DNA from: Cohaesibacter celericrescens
Lineage (GTDB): Bacteria > Pseudomonadota > Alphaproteobacteria > Rhizobiales > Cohaesibacteraceae
Assembly (NCBI RefSeq): GCF_002866925.1
Contig: NZ_PKUQ01000050.1
Span: 1 to 64,000 of the forward strand
Direction of reading: 5' to 3'
DNA: 64,000 nt
Shown here: positions 47,183-56,410 of the stretch, in pieces
Position numbering within the stretch: the stretch's first letter is position 1
How the letters are laid out: the number at the start of each line of letters is the position of its first letter
Made by a program: the position numbers and the translations under genes
Notes under the pieces: generated by a model
Databases searched by the model: none
What the model saw: the letters and a program-made list of their open reading frames with translations, nothing else
Told to the model about the DNA's origin: nothing

Positions 47183-48139
47183 CTAATTTTTTTCCATTTC
47201 TATCAAAAATTGAGCAATTGCGGCTTCAGCTGTTTCAAACTGCGACCATTCGCCCATTTGATTTCGGATCCACGTCATCTGTCTTTTGGCATAGCGACGC
47301 GTATCGCGCTTGCACAATCTGATCGCCTCTTCATAAGGCATTTCCCCACGATCAAAAGCCGAAAGATGGGCGACCCCAATCGCTTTCATGGCAGGCAAGT
47401 CTGGAGACAAACCAAGGCCCGTTAGATGAACGGCCTCGATGATGCCGCCCAGCTCCACCATCTGATCAAAGCGATTTTCTATTTTTTGATACACTTGAGC
47501 GCGGGGTGGATTGAGCGCCAGACACAGCGCATCTTGCGCAATGGCCGGATCTTGGCGCATATCGTCTCCAGCATGCCATTGCGCCAAAGACTTGCCAGTG
47601 GCATCCAGAATTTCCAAAGCGCGCAAAGTCCGTTGCGCATCCCCCGGCTTCAGTGTCGATGCCACCACGGGGTCTCGATCGGTCAAAATGGCATGCAGCG
47701 CTTCAGGGCTCCCCAGGCGCACCAATTCAGCGGCCCAGAAATCGCGCACCTGTTGCGGGATATCGGGCATCGCATTCAGCCCCTCAAGCAGCGCCTTAAA
47801 ATAAAGTCCGGTTCCACCCACCAGAATAGGACATTGCCCTTTGCTGCGCACATCCTTTATTGCAGCAACCGCATCATCCAGCCAACGGCCAACCGAATAA
47901 CGCTCAGACGGGCTAACATAGCCATAAAGGCGATGTTCTACGTCTCCCATCTCGTCAGCGGTCGGACGCGCAGACAAGATCGACATTTGATCATAAATTT
48001 GCATGGAGTCAGCGTTGATAATTACGCCATTGACCAATTGCGCCAACTTAACCGCAAGAGAAGACTTGCCGCTGGCCGTTGGCCCCGCTATCAACACCGC
48101 AGTCGGTGCACAAGAATTTTTTGTTCCGTCCATAATCAT
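47183..48139 (-). CDS. miaA: tRNA dimethylallyltransferase
   Basis: A protein of 318 residues with the P-loop GPTASGKSSLA (residues 19-29), NADSMQIYDQMSILSARPTA, the VGGTGLYFKALLEGL segment and a C-terminal RYAKRQMTWIRNQ, all standard MiaA motifs. It adds a dimethylallyl group to A37 of tRNAs reading UNN codons. The ATG at 48139 (MIMDGTKN...) or 48133 are both possible; an extended frame to 48169 is less likely. It is divergent from serB, 48 bases apart. An unusually long open frame occupies the complementary strand (47426-48187). Confidence 0.95.
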   Translation of the reverse strand: MIMDGTKNSCAPTAVLIAGPTASGKSSLAVKLAQLVNGVIINADSMQIYDQMSILSARPTADEMGDVEHRLYGYVSPSERYSVGRWLDDAVAAIKDVRSKGQCPILVGGTGLYFKALLEGLNAMPDIPQQVRDFWAAELVRLGSPEALHAILTDRDPVVASTLKPGDAQRTLRALEILDATGKSLAQWHAGDDMRQDPAIAQDALCLALNPPRAQVYQKIENRFDQMVELGGIIEAVHLTGLGLSPDLPAMKAIGVAHLSAFDRGEMPYEEAIRLCKRDTRRYAKRQMTWIRNQMGEWSQFETAEAAIAQFLIEMEKN

Positions 48140-48187
48140 ACGGTCTTTACAGCCTCGCACGAGAGGCATTTATCCTTCGGGGGTTCC

Positions 48188-49081
48188 ATGTCCTTCACCT
48201 TGACCATTATCAGCGCACCCGCCAATCCTGCCGTTAGCGCCGATCTTGTGGCCAAAATCCAGGCCGCCATCAAGGTCGATACAGAGTTTGTTTGGCTTAT
48301 GGAAGGGGTCGCTTGCGATTTTATCATCCCGAACCATCCCGACCTAGACAATTTATATGCCCAATTGCGCAGCCTTCTGGCGGACATTCCAGTCGACATA
48401 GCACTACAACCCAGCCAAGGACGCCGCAAAAAACTGCTTCTCGCGGATATGGACTCGACCATGATCCAGCAAGAATGCATTGACGAACTGGCCGACGAAG
48501 TGGGCCTCAAAGACAAGGTCTCTACCATCACCGCACGTGCCATGCGCGGAGAAATCGAGTTTGAACCAGCCCTTAAAGAGCGCGTCTCGCTACTTGAAGG
48601 GCTGGACTTGTCCATCGTCGATAAATTGTTCGCCGACCGGATCACCTATACGCATGGCGGCATGGCCCTTGTCCAGACAATGAAAGCTCATGGTGCCTAT
48701 TGTGCATTGGTGTCGGGTGGCTTCACGCATTTCACGTCCCGCGTTCGCGAGAAACTGGGGTTTGATGAAGACCGCGCCAATCTCCTGTTGGAAGAAAACG
48801 GTACTCTGAGCGGCAAGGTCGGCATGCCCATTCTGGGCAAAGAAGCCAAACGCGATCGTCTGCACGCTTTGGCCCAAGAGCTCAAACTGAACCTGTCCGA
48901 AACAATGGCTGTCGGTGACGGGGCCAACGATTTGGCCATGATCATGGATGCTGGCGCTGGCGTGGCCCTACATGCCAAACCCGCAGTCGCCGCACAGGCT
49001 GAATTCGTGATTGATCATGGCGATCTGACCGGACTTTTGTTTTTGCAGGGATATAAGGCCGAGGAATTTGTGTTGGGCTAG
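48188..49081 (+). CDS. serB: Phosphoserine phosphatase
   Basis: A protein of 297 residues. An N-terminal ACT-like region (1-75) precedes the HAD catalytic domain with LLLADMDSTMIQQECIDELA (nucleophile Asp87, Asp89), the TYTHGGMALVQTMKAHG and SGGFTHFT segments, and the motif IV GDGANDLAMI. It releases phosphate from phosphoserine in the last step of serine synthesis. The ATG at 48188, with cgggggtt upstream, gives the family N-terminus. The open frame continues upstream to 47426 across the antisense of miaA, but that part is not serB and would be a spurious extension. Confidence 0.95.
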   Translation: MSFTLTIISAPANPAVSADLVAKIQAAIKVDTEFVWLMEGVACDFIIPNHPDLDNLYAQLRSLLADIPVDIALQPSQGRRKKLLLADMDSTMIQQECIDELADEVGLKDKVSTITARAMRGEIEFEPALKERVSLLEGLDLSIVDKLFADRITYTHGGMALVQTMKAHGAYCALVSGGFTHFTSRVREKLGFDEDRANLLLEENGTLSGKVGMPILGKEAKRDRLHALAQELKLNLSETMAVGDGANDLAMIMDAGAGVALHAKPAVAAQAEFVIDHGDLTGLLFLQGYKAEEFVLG

Positions 49082-49105
49082 ACGCCATCCAACGAACAAA
49101 ATGAC

Positions 49106-49126
49106 GAAGGGGCCACAAGCCCCTTC
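49106..49126. terminator. Weak hairpin between serB and degP
   Basis: Stem gaaggggc / gccccttc between the converging serB and degP genes. It has no T tract on either side, so termination efficiency is doubtful. Confidence 0.4.
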
Positions 49127-49149
49127 AACCCTGTTGGGCTTTGATCGGA

Positions 49150-50712
49150 TCAATCTTTAGGAGGCAAGCCCCCCTCAGGGGCACTGTCATCAAGCTTGAT
49201 CGGCACGAACACCAATTCGCCCCCATCCGGTCTTGCCAAAAGAAACACTATGGTGCTTTTGCCTTCTGCCTTGAGCGTTTCTACGCGTTTCACAACGCTC
49301 TGAGGTGTCGAGACTATTTCCTGATTGATCTCAACGATTACCATTCCGGTCTGGATGCCCTTTTGACCTGCGAGGCTGTGCGGCTCTACTTCATGCACAA
49401 CAACGCCTTCAACGCTGTCTCCAAGATTGTGTTTTCTGCGTTCAGCGGGTGTCAGCTCAGACAAAGACATTCCAAACAAGCGGCTTAGTTTATCCGCATT
49501 TTTGGCGATTGGCACCTTGCTTTCACTGGCTTCCAAATGGCCTGCAACCACTGACAAGGCCATAAGCTGACCTTTACGGTAAAACTCAACCTCAACCTCG
49601 GCACCAATAGTCGTCTCGGCAACAAAGCGAGTCAAATCCCTCACCTCACTGACAGCTTCCCCCCCATACCGGACAATAACATCGCCGGGCTTCAAACCGG
49701 CTTTCTCTGCAGGACCGGCCTCATTCACCCAAGCAATCAACACCCCACGCGCATCACTCAATCCCAGCCCTTCAGCCAGATCTTCAGACACTTGTTGAAT
49801 CCGGATACCAAGCCAGCCACGCCGCGTCTCACCAAACTCTTTCAATTGTGTAACAACACGGCTGGTAATATCGGCAGGAATGGCAAAGCCCAGTCCAATT
49901 GAGGCCCCACTTGGGGAAATAATTGCGGTATTCACCCCGACCACGTTGCCATACATGTCAAACAACGGGCCACCAGAATTGCCGCGATTGATGGCAGCGT
50001 CGGTCTGAATAAAGCTATCATACGGCCCGGTATTGATATTACGATTGCGCGCAGAAACAATACCAATAGAGACAGACCCACCCAAACCAAACGGGTTACC
50101 AATGGCCATAACCCAATCGCCGACACGCACGTCCTTTTCCAAACCGAAGGGAACTGTGGACAGCGGCTTCGGCGTATCCACTTTAAGCAGAGCCAGATCG
50201 GTCTTGGTATCGCGACCTACGATTTCGGCGTCATACTGGCCTCCATCAGAAAATTTAACACGGATCTTATCCGCTCCGGCAATCACATGATTGTTGGTGA
50301 CGATCAGGCCAGACGCATCGATAACAAACCCTGAGCCGAGTGACTGTACACTGCGCTTTCGTCCCCCCTCTTCCTGATTTTTCTCAAAGAAATCTTCGAA
50401 AAAATCCTGAAAAGGCGACCCGTCAGGCACTTTGGGTAGAGGTATACTGTCTTTGCTGTCCACCAATGATCGGGTTGAAATATTCACCACCGCTGGAATC
50501 AGCCGCTCTGCAAGGTCGGCCACACTTTTAGGCCCCATAGATGTCTGATGAGGCATTTGGCCGGACGCGGCCTGCCCCTGCTCTGCATCTTTCGCATCCA
50601 CATCGCACGGTAGGCCAGCCATCACCGCAAGAGCAATGGTACCACCTATGAGGCCAAAGCGTCGCAGACCATGAGCGCAATGTGACAATCGCTCCAAAAC
50701 CAACATCAACAT
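49150..50712 (-). CDS. degP: DegP/HtrA-family periplasmic serine protease
   Basis: A protein of 520 residues. The N-terminal signal or anchor (about 15-40) is followed by a trypsin-like domain with catalytic His142 (TNNHVIAGA), Asp172 (TDLALLKV) and Ser246 (INRGNSGGPL). Two PDZ domains follow (about 300-390 and 415-505). It degrades or refolds damaged proteins in the periplasm. The Q-rich/acidic insertion after the signal (DGSPFQDFFEDFFEKNQEEG) is the usual loop of alphaproteobacterial DegP. It is transcribed in the same direction as hflK-hflC-DUF2065 but is separated from them by a strong terminator. Confidence 0.94.
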   Translation of the reverse strand: MLMLVLERLSHCAHGLRRFGLIGGTIALAVMAGLPCDVDAKDAEQGQAASGQMPHQTSMGPKSVADLAERLIPAVVNISTRSLVDSKDSIPLPKVPDGSPFQDFFEDFFEKNQEEGGRKRSVQSLGSGFVIDASGLIVTNNHVIAGADKIRVKFSDGGQYDAEIVGRDTKTDLALLKVDTPKPLSTVPFGLEKDVRVGDWVMAIGNPFGLGGSVSIGIVSARNRNINTGPYDSFIQTDAAINRGNSGGPLFDMYGNVVGVNTAIISPSGASIGLGFAIPADITSRVVTQLKEFGETRRGWLGIRIQQVSEDLAEGLGLSDARGVLIAWVNEAGPAEKAGLKPGDVIVRYGGEAVSEVRDLTRFVAETTIGAEVEVEFYRKGQLMALSVVAGHLEASESKVPIAKNADKLSRLFGMSLSELTPAERRKHNLGDSVEGVVVHEVEPHSLAGQKGIQTGMVIVEINQEIVSTPQSVVKRVETLKAEGKSTIVFLLARPDGGELVFVPIKLDDSAPEGGLPPKD

Positions 50713-50803
50713 TTCGGCTTTCCTCTCCCGACACCAAAGGCGTGATTTCTCAACTCAAAAAGCAAGAGCATACACAAACTAACATATTGCGCGTAGTAGG
50801 CAT

Positions 50804-50842
50804 AAAAAACGCCCCATTGTGCAAGATGACAAAGGGGCGTTT
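50804..50842 (-). terminator. Terminator after hflK-hflC-DUF2065
   Basis: Stem aaacgcccc / ggggcgttt extended by ttgt / acaa in the loop; on the minus strand it runs into a T tract (aaaaaa at 50804-50809). It ends the hflKC transcript before degP. Confidence 0.85.
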
Positions 50843-50864
50843 AAACAACAAATCTGCAAGATGA

Positions 50865-51050
50865 TCAGGCTCTTACCATCCAGACAATACCGACACCGAT
50901 CGCCATTGCCAGCAAACCACCGACACGCAAATTGCTTCCCGGTATTGTGGCAACCTCAATCATCATCCGTTTCATCGACTCTGGCAGGAGGGCATATAAC
51001 AACCCTTCGATGACAAGAACCAAACCAACCGCCGCTAGGAAATCAGACAT
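50865..51050 (-). CDS. DUF2065 small membrane protein
   Basis: A protein of 61 residues with two membrane helices, FLAAVGLVLVIEGLLYALLP and VGGLLAMAIGVGIVWMVRA, separated by a short amphipathic ESMKRMMIEVATIPGSNL. That is the standard DUF2065 layout, and the family is usually encoded right after hflC, as here. Its function is unknown; an accessory role in the HflKC complex is only inferred from this constant neighbourhood. The ATG at 51050 is used rather than a TTG one codon upstream. It ends the hflK-hflC transcript, just before a strong terminator. Confidence 0.83.
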   Translation of the reverse strand: MSDFLAAVGLVLVIEGLLYALLPESMKRMMIEVATIPGSNLRVGGLLAMAIGVGIVWMVRA

Positions 51051-51121
51051 CAAAGCCCACTTTCTCCCTATGCAGCTGATAAAGCCCCCTTCCCCTTAGG
51101 CGGAGAGAGGAGGCTTCAGCA

Positions 51122-52003
51122 TTATTGGGCAGTTTTTTCCGAAGGAACAGATCCACTGAAGTAGTTGAAGAACTCTCCATCGGGCGACAGCACAAGGCGT
51201 GTGTCTCCATTGGAAAGGCTTCTCTCATAGGCCTGCATCGTGCGATAGAATTCAAAGAATCCCGTGTTTTTGCCATAGGCTGCAGCAAAGATACCGTTAC
51301 GTTCCGCATCACCTTCACCGCGTGTGATTTCTGAGTCGCGACGCGCATTAGCAACAATCACCGTTGCGTTACGATCAGCAATCGAACGGATCTGCAAAGC
51401 CAACTGCTCACCGTCAGCACGAATACCGTTGGCTTCCTGTTGGCGTTCTGTCTGCATCTGACGATACACCGCTTCGGAGTTTTCTTTTGGCAGATCTGCG
51501 CGACGCACGCGGAAATCGACCACTTCAACACCAAGACGGGCAGCTTTGTCATTCACAGCAACACGAATGGCTTCCACCAACAGATCACGCTTGTCACGAA
51601 CGATTTCCTGAAAATCAAAATCGGCCGCCACATCGCGCAGGGACGAGCCCATAAAGCCGCTGAGTTGGCTTTCAAAGTTCGGAATGAACTTGGCTTTCTG
51701 TTTGAACAGGATGGGGTCTGTGATTTTGTAACGCGTGAAAGAATCGATCAGCAGGCGCTTTTTATCAGACGCGATGACTTCGCGTGCAGACTCTTCAAGA
51801 TAGCGTGCGCGTTTGTCGATATATTCCACGTTCTGGATGAAAGGCACTTTTACATAAAGACCAGGTTCTTGCACGGCCCGCTCAATACGGCCAAACTGCG
51901 TAATCACAGCTTGCTCATATGGATAGACAATAAACACCGAGCTAAGCCCCACCACAGCAACAACAGCTGCGATGATAAGGGAAAGAATTGCTTTACCGGA
52001 CAT
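51122..52003 (-). CDS. hflC: HflC, SPFH-domain membrane protease regulator
   Basis: A protein of 293 residues. One N-terminal membrane helix (about 5-27) precedes the SPFH/band-7 domain beginning YPYEQAVITQFGRIER, with the typical DKRARYLEESAREVIASDKK and late YRQMQTERQQEANGIRADGE helix. HflC and HflK form a complex around the FtsH protease and modulate its activity on membrane proteins. The ATG at 52003 starts two bases after the hflK stop, so the genes are coupled. The tail contains EFFNYFSGSVPSEKT. Confidence 0.95.
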   Translation of the reverse strand: MSGKAILSLIIAAVVAVVGLSSVFIVYPYEQAVITQFGRIERAVQEPGLYVKVPFIQNVEYIDKRARYLEESAREVIASDKKRLLIDSFTRYKITDPILFKQKAKFIPNFESQLSGFMGSSLRDVAADFDFQEIVRDKRDLLVEAIRVAVNDKAARLGVEVVDFRVRRADLPKENSEAVYRQMQTERQQEANGIRADGEQLALQIRSIADRNATVIVANARRDSEITRGEGDAERNGIFAAAYGKNTGFFEFYRTMQAYERSLSNGDTRLVLSPDGEFFNYFSGSVPSEKTAQ

Positions 52004-52005
52004 AA

Positions 52006-53142
52006 TCAGTTCCCCGCCTTTTTCGTCAGTTCATTAAGGGGCAAATACGGCACGACACCTTGGGAGCCGGCACCTTTGCTATCAAGAATGATCTTCTCGG
52101 AATTGCCCATAACTTTTTCCATGGTCTCCAGATAAAGACGCTTGCGTGTGATTTCTGGCGCTTTTTCATATTCGCCAAGAACGTTCAAGAAACGCTCTGC
52201 TTGACCGCGGGCTTCTGCAACGGTCTGCTCACGATACGCATTGGCAGCTTCCAAAATCTGAGCAGACTGACCTTTTGCTTCTGGCACAACCTTGTTGGCA
52301 TAAGCTTGAGCTTCGTTCTGCATGCGCACATTATCCGCCTTGGCAGCCTGCACATCACGGAACGCATCAATCACCTGTTCTGGGGGCTCCACGCCCTGAA
52401 GCTGAACCTGCACGATCGCAATACCCGATTGGTATTTATCGAGCATGGCTTGCGTCAGTTCTTCTGCAGCACGCTGAACGGCAACACGGTCACCGGTCTG
52501 GATCTCATCCATATTGTTGCGACCAACGATCTCACGCATGGCGCTTTCAGCCACTTGTTTGACGGCCACTTCAGGATTGTCAATATTGAAAAGATATTGC
52601 TCTGGATCCTTGATGTTCCACTGCACTTTGAAATCAACATCAATGATGTTTTCATCACCGGTCAACATCAGGCTTTCTTCAGGCACATCCTGCCTGCGAA
52701 TGCCGCGCTGGGATGCAGATTCACGCGTCCCAATGGTAATATCACGAATCTGGGTCACATTGACCTTTTCAACACGACCAATTGGATATGGGAAATTATA
52801 GTTCAAACCCGGGCTAGAAACGCCGACCGCTTCGCCGAGCAACAATTCAACCCCAAGCTCTTCCTGAGCAACGGTGTAAAAACCAGTTACCATCCAGATT
52901 GCCACGGCACCGGCAGCCAAAAGGCCAATACCTTTGGCACCCAGAGAACCGCCACCGGATCCACCGCCGCCAGGGAAAACCTGACGCAGGCGCTCTTGGC
53001 CTTTTCGGATCAAATCTTCCAGATCAGGAGCATTGGGACCCTGATTTTGAGGGCCTTGACCCCATGGACCGCCATTCTTGCCGCCGCCGTTGCCCCAAGG
53101 GCCACCGCCGTCGCCACCACCGTTCTGATTGCTCCAAGGCAT
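52006..53142 (-). CDS. hflK: HflK, SPFH-domain membrane protease regulator
   Basis: A protein of 378 residues. A Gly/Asn-rich N-terminus (MPWSNQNGGGDGGGPWG...) ends at a single membrane helix (about 70-92) followed by the SPFH domain with VAQEELGVELLLGEAVGVSS and VDFKVQWNIKDPEQYLFN. The glycine-rich leader is normal for HflK. It pairs with HflC to surround FtsH. The upstream region carries a perfect 18-base palindrome (53175-53192) 33 bases before the ATG. It is the first gene of hflK-hflC-DUF2065. Confidence 0.95.
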   Translation of the reverse strand: MPWSNQNGGGDGGGPWGNGGGKNGGPWGQGPQNQGPNAPDLEDLIRKGQERLRQVFPGGGGSGGGSLGAKGIGLLAAGAVAIWMVTGFYTVAQEELGVELLLGEAVGVSSPGLNYNFPYPIGRVEKVNVTQIRDITIGTRESASQRGIRRQDVPEESLMLTGDENIIDVDFKVQWNIKDPEQYLFNIDNPEVAVKQVAESAMREIVGRNNMDEIQTGDRVAVQRAAEELTQAMLDKYQSGIAIVQVQLQGVEPPEQVIDAFRDVQAAKADNVRMQNEAQAYANKVVPEAKGQSAQILEAANAYREQTVAEARGQAERFLNVLGEYEKAPEITRKRLYLETMEKVMGNSEKIILDSKGAGSQGVVPYLPLNELTKKAGN

Positions 53143-53648
53143 AGTCTATCCTTATTCTTGAGCGTTTCCATACTGTCTTGACTTATCAAGACGACAAGGG
53201 AACGCCATGTTTCAATAGGTTGCAGCAATTTTCGCGATTTCTCGCCCATCAAAATTGCCCGAGACACCCGTTGAGCTGCTTTTAGCCCACAAACCGTAAC
53301 ATGACCGTAAACAGGTCTTAAATTAATATGGCATCGGCCACACAAGTCGCAAACGCCACTTTGATGACAAGGTGGGAAGCAAGCGCCGCAAAATCAAGAG
53401 CTAACTGGCCTTTTCTGCGCGCAAACTCGATTTACCTGAGGAAAGCACGCTTCAATCGGCAATTTGATGTCTATAGCCCCACTGTTTGCAACAAAACAGC
53501 ATCAATTACGCACACTGAAGCCCCCGCCCCACACGCGGTACCATGACATGCCATGCATTGCCAGAGGCACCATCTCCTGCTTCTCTGGTAAAGTAGATGC
53601 GCCTTCCCTAACGCAGGAAAAGCGGATCTAGATAGACAAGACCAAGCC
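53143..53648. other. Intergenic region between hflK and folA
   Basis: About 500 bases with the hflK promoter region and the folA 3' end. Apart from the palindrome at 53175-53192 and a weak inverted repeat (ccagag / ctctgg near 53570-53590), no gene or structure is evident. Confidence 0.4.
53175..53192. promoter_or_regulatory. 18-base palindrome upstream of hflK
   Basis: gtcttga-ctta-tcaagac, a perfect seven-base inverted repeat located 33-50 bases before the hflK start codon. It could be an operator or an mRNA hairpin. No matching site is seen elsewhere in the window. Confidence 0.4.
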
Positions 53649-54179
53649 TTAAGAACGCCTCTGACGTTCATACACGACAAAACTCATCGCAGCGCTGTCA
53701 TTCTCGCCCTGCACGGCCTCTTGGCGCGACGTTTCGTGCCAAATGGCTTCATCAATGGCCGGCAAATGCGTATCACCCTGAGGCTCTGCATGAATATGCG
53801 TCACATACAAGCGATCGGCTTTGTCCCAAAGAGCGTTATAGATCGTGCCACCACCGATAACAGCGATCTCATCAACACCATCCAGCAAGGCCTGAGCTCG
53901 GGATTGCGACAGTGCATCTTCAACAGATGGCACCAAGACAACACCATCAGCAGAAAAAGCTTGATCGGCTGTGACCACAAAATTGACCCTTCCGGGCAAA
54001 GCGCGCCCAATGGATTGAAAGGTGCGGCGCCCCATGATGATTGGTTTGCCCATCGTCATCGCCTTGAAACGTTTGAGATCGCTCGAAACATGCCAAGGCA
54101 TCCCATTGTCCTTGCCAATGACGCCATTGTCAGCGACCGCATAGTGAAACACCAGTTTGGGTTCATCGTTCAAAGTCAT
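53649..54179 (-). CDS. folA: Dihydrofolate reductase
   Basis: A protein of 176 residues with DHFR landmarks: YAVADNGVIGKDNGMPWHVSS near the start in two blocks, DLKRFKAMTMGKPIIMGRRTF, GRALPGRVNFVVT and the later VIGGGTIYNALWDKADRLYV. It reduces dihydrofolate with NADPH. The ATG at 54179 is chosen because the preceding 14 codons, rich in Cys, are not part of the family; aggt lies upstream. thyA, often found next to folA, is not in the window. A gap of about 500 bases separates it from hflK. Confidence 0.94.
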   Translation of the reverse strand: MTLNDEPKLVFHYAVADNGVIGKDNGMPWHVSSDLKRFKAMTMGKPIIMGRRTFQSIGRALPGRVNFVVTADQAFSADGVVLVPSVEDALSQSRAQALLDGVDEIAVIGGGTIYNALWDKADRLYVTHIHAEPQGDTHLPAIDEAIWHETSRQEAVQGENDSAAMSFVVYERQRRS

Positions 54180-54740
54180 GCCAATACCTGCAATCAGACA
54201 GCCACAACACCCGCAACACACGGATGAGAGACACAGTTAGTGAGTTCAAAGTCGCCAGTTCCAAAGCGCTGATTTGCGCCACCCTCATGGGCACAGCCTC
54301 CGCAATATCAAACAGCCGAGATTACCCCAAAGTCCATTCACGGACTGAAATATCATCATCGGCGTAAGATCGCGACGAAAAAAACATCCATAAGTGCGGG
54401 ACATCTGGCTTTGTCGCAGCAAAGATCGAGTGAGACCACCAAATATCAAACCGACCTCGACCGCGCGGCCCCCTACGCATAGGTTACACACGCCAACGCC
54501 CACCCATACGAATAATGAACCATCTCATTTCGTTTTGGCGATAGCGGAGCCACACCTTCGGCCATCATGGCCATTGTTGATCAACTCACGGGTAAACTTT
54601 TGGCAGGTAGGGCGCTATTATCATAGCGTTAGTTTCGAAAATACTCAGGTTTGTATATATATCTATGAAACGAAAGAATGCTTTCAATGCAGACTGTTGA
54701 GGGCAAGGCTTTTAATGAAAGCCGTTTTTCTTTACTCGCT
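54180..54740. other. Intergenic region between folA and ftcR
   Basis: About 560 bases without a supported gene; overlapping short frames on both strands have no recognisable features. A hairpin ggcttt / aaagcc followed by ttttt lies near 54708-54733, reading as a terminator on the plus strand only. Confidence 0.35.
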
Positions 54741-55427
54741 TTAGGCATTTTCCAATCCGCTTTTGAACATATAGCCAAGATACCGTTTGGAATCGATCGG
54801 ATCATATCCCAAACGCACTTTCAGTTTTTTGCGCAACTTGCTGATATGACTTTCAACGACGGTTTCTTCAACCCCCTCGTTGAGGAGACCATAGACGGCG
54901 TTATAGATCTGGGCTCGACTGACACGGCGTTCTTGGTTTTTAAACAAAAATTCTAAGATGCGCCGTTCACGTCTCGGGAGTTCAAGAATCTCACCACCGA
55001 TTTCAGGTGCTCTTCCATCAAAAAATACACGAATATTTCCCTCCGGCAGCATATCTTTCAGCTCTCCTGTTCGGCGACGTATAGCAGCAGCTCTCACCAG
55101 AATTTCCCTGACGTGAACAGGCTTACGCACAACATCGTCTACTCCAGCGGCAAATAGATTAAGCGTTAATTCAAGTGATGATGTATCGTTGAGCGCAATT
55201 ACCGGAGTGTTCTTGCATCTTTTTCGTATCAACCCCGGATAATTTACCCTTCTTTCGCAATCCCCCAAAAGAAAGGCTTCCACAGATCCAATATCTGTTT
55301 CTGATATACTGGTCACCCAGCTATCAAATTCTTGCGGCATGATCCCAATAGATGCCACACCTTCGCGCTCAAATCCTGAAGTGTATCCTTCAGCTACAAT
55401 ACCACGATTATCAATTATAACTATCAT
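54741..55427 (-). CDS. ftcR: FtcR/Rem-like flagellar transcriptional regulator
   Basis: A protein of 228 residues. The N-terminal receiver-like half begins MIVIIDNRGIVAEGYTSGFE and contains DIGSVEAFLLGDCERR and AAGVDDVVRKPVHVREILVR. The C-terminal OmpR-type winged helix has LELPRRERRILEFLFKNQER and VVESHISKLRKKLKVRLGYD. The order and motifs match FtcR of Brucella and Rem of Sinorhizobium, the master activators of flagellar genes. The receiver lacks the standard acidic pair near the N-terminus, so it may work without classical phosphorylation. The ATG at 55427 has agggag upstream. It lies downstream of the rod/ring genes on the same strand. Confidence 0.88.
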   Translation of the reverse strand: MIVIIDNRGIVAEGYTSGFEREGVASIGIMPQEFDSWVTSISETDIGSVEAFLLGDCERRVNYPGLIRKRCKNTPVIALNDTSSLELTLNLFAAGVDDVVRKPVHVREILVRAAAIRRRTGELKDMLPEGNIRVFFDGRAPEIGGEILELPRRERRILEFLFKNQERRVSRAQIYNAVYGLLNEGVEETVVESHISKLRKKLKVRLGYDPIDSKRYLGYMFKSGLENA

Positions 55428-56410
55428 CGTAATACTCCCTCTTGCTGCCAATAGGAATATTTCAAATCGGCGCAAGCGTCATTACAAATCTGATAGATAT
55501 AGAGGGGAAATAGAAATCTCTGGAAATAAATTTAAAACTTGGGAAGCAAATTTTTAGCTGAATTATGAATAGATATGCATAAATATAGCGAAAGATTTAA
55601 ACTAACTTCTCGATAGCCAATAATTAAGCGAAATTTATAGCCAGACTTTCCAAGAGTTTTATATTCCCAGTTCCGTTTGATTTCAAGAATGGAGACTGTA
55701 CTTGGTAAATCGGCATTTGATGAATAAGAATCGCGATCCAGATTTGCTATACAATTCAATGGATTATAGTATTTTAGAATTATTGAAAGTGTTAACAAAT
55801 GGAGATAGCACGGTTCCAGATCAAGTTGTACCAACAAGCGTCAGTTGATCTGAGGTAGATTTATCGTTCAAATCCACCGGGCTTTATGATTGAGGGTGCC
55901 CACCCTTTAACATCTCGGCCTCAGCCTGCCGCAGCTAAAACGAATAACTGCCCGCCACCGAAAAACGAGACCTCAAGATATATTTGGAAACATTGAGCCT
56001 TAACTCGACATGGATATATGGCCTAGGCTTGGTGGGATAGATTAACCCGTTGCTGTGAAGCAGGGCGTCCTTGCCCAAACAAACCGATACCACCAGAATA
56101 ATAAACAGCTGTCATAATTGACACTATCCGTTTTTTCGGGCTGCCACCTGGCTCTGATACCTGCGTAGGTTGGCCAACAGGAGCAAACCTTAGAGTTATT
56201 CTCCAAACCTGTTCGTGGGCAACAATTGGATCAAAGACACAAATCATTACCCACATAAGGACAGGCTAAAAAACGACAACTGGGCAACGCGGGAGACATA
56301 TCGCACCGACTAACATCAAATAGGCTCTGATCGCCTGTTTGGTTTGGAAGAGTGCCATCCCGCAATTGGGCACATTGGAGGCTCCATATAATTTGCATAA
56401 ACAGACCGGC
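55428..56410. other. Gap between ftcR and flgI
   Basis: About 980 bases. The part 55500-55850 is AT-rich, with only a doubtful 101-codon open frame. On the minus strand 56023-56256 holds a 77-codon ORF (MWVMICVFDPIVAHEQVW..., ending LFGQGRPASQQRVNLSHQA) with an acceptable start but no recognisable family; I treat it as unproven. No mobile-element sequence was recognised. Confidence 0.4.

Noticed and set aside
47426-48187. Long plus-strand open frame continuous with serB, across the antisense of miaA
   Set aside because: miaA on the minus strand is intact with all family motifs; the upstream part has no domain, and serB has its own start with a ribosome site at 48188.
52060-53181. 373-codon open frame opposite hflK
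   Set aside because: Complement of an intact hflK; no recognisable domain or ribosome site.
55532-55837. 101-codon frame in the gap downstream of flgI
   Set aside because: AT-rich with no homologous features and no ribosome site; open frames of this size arise by chance in such sequence.
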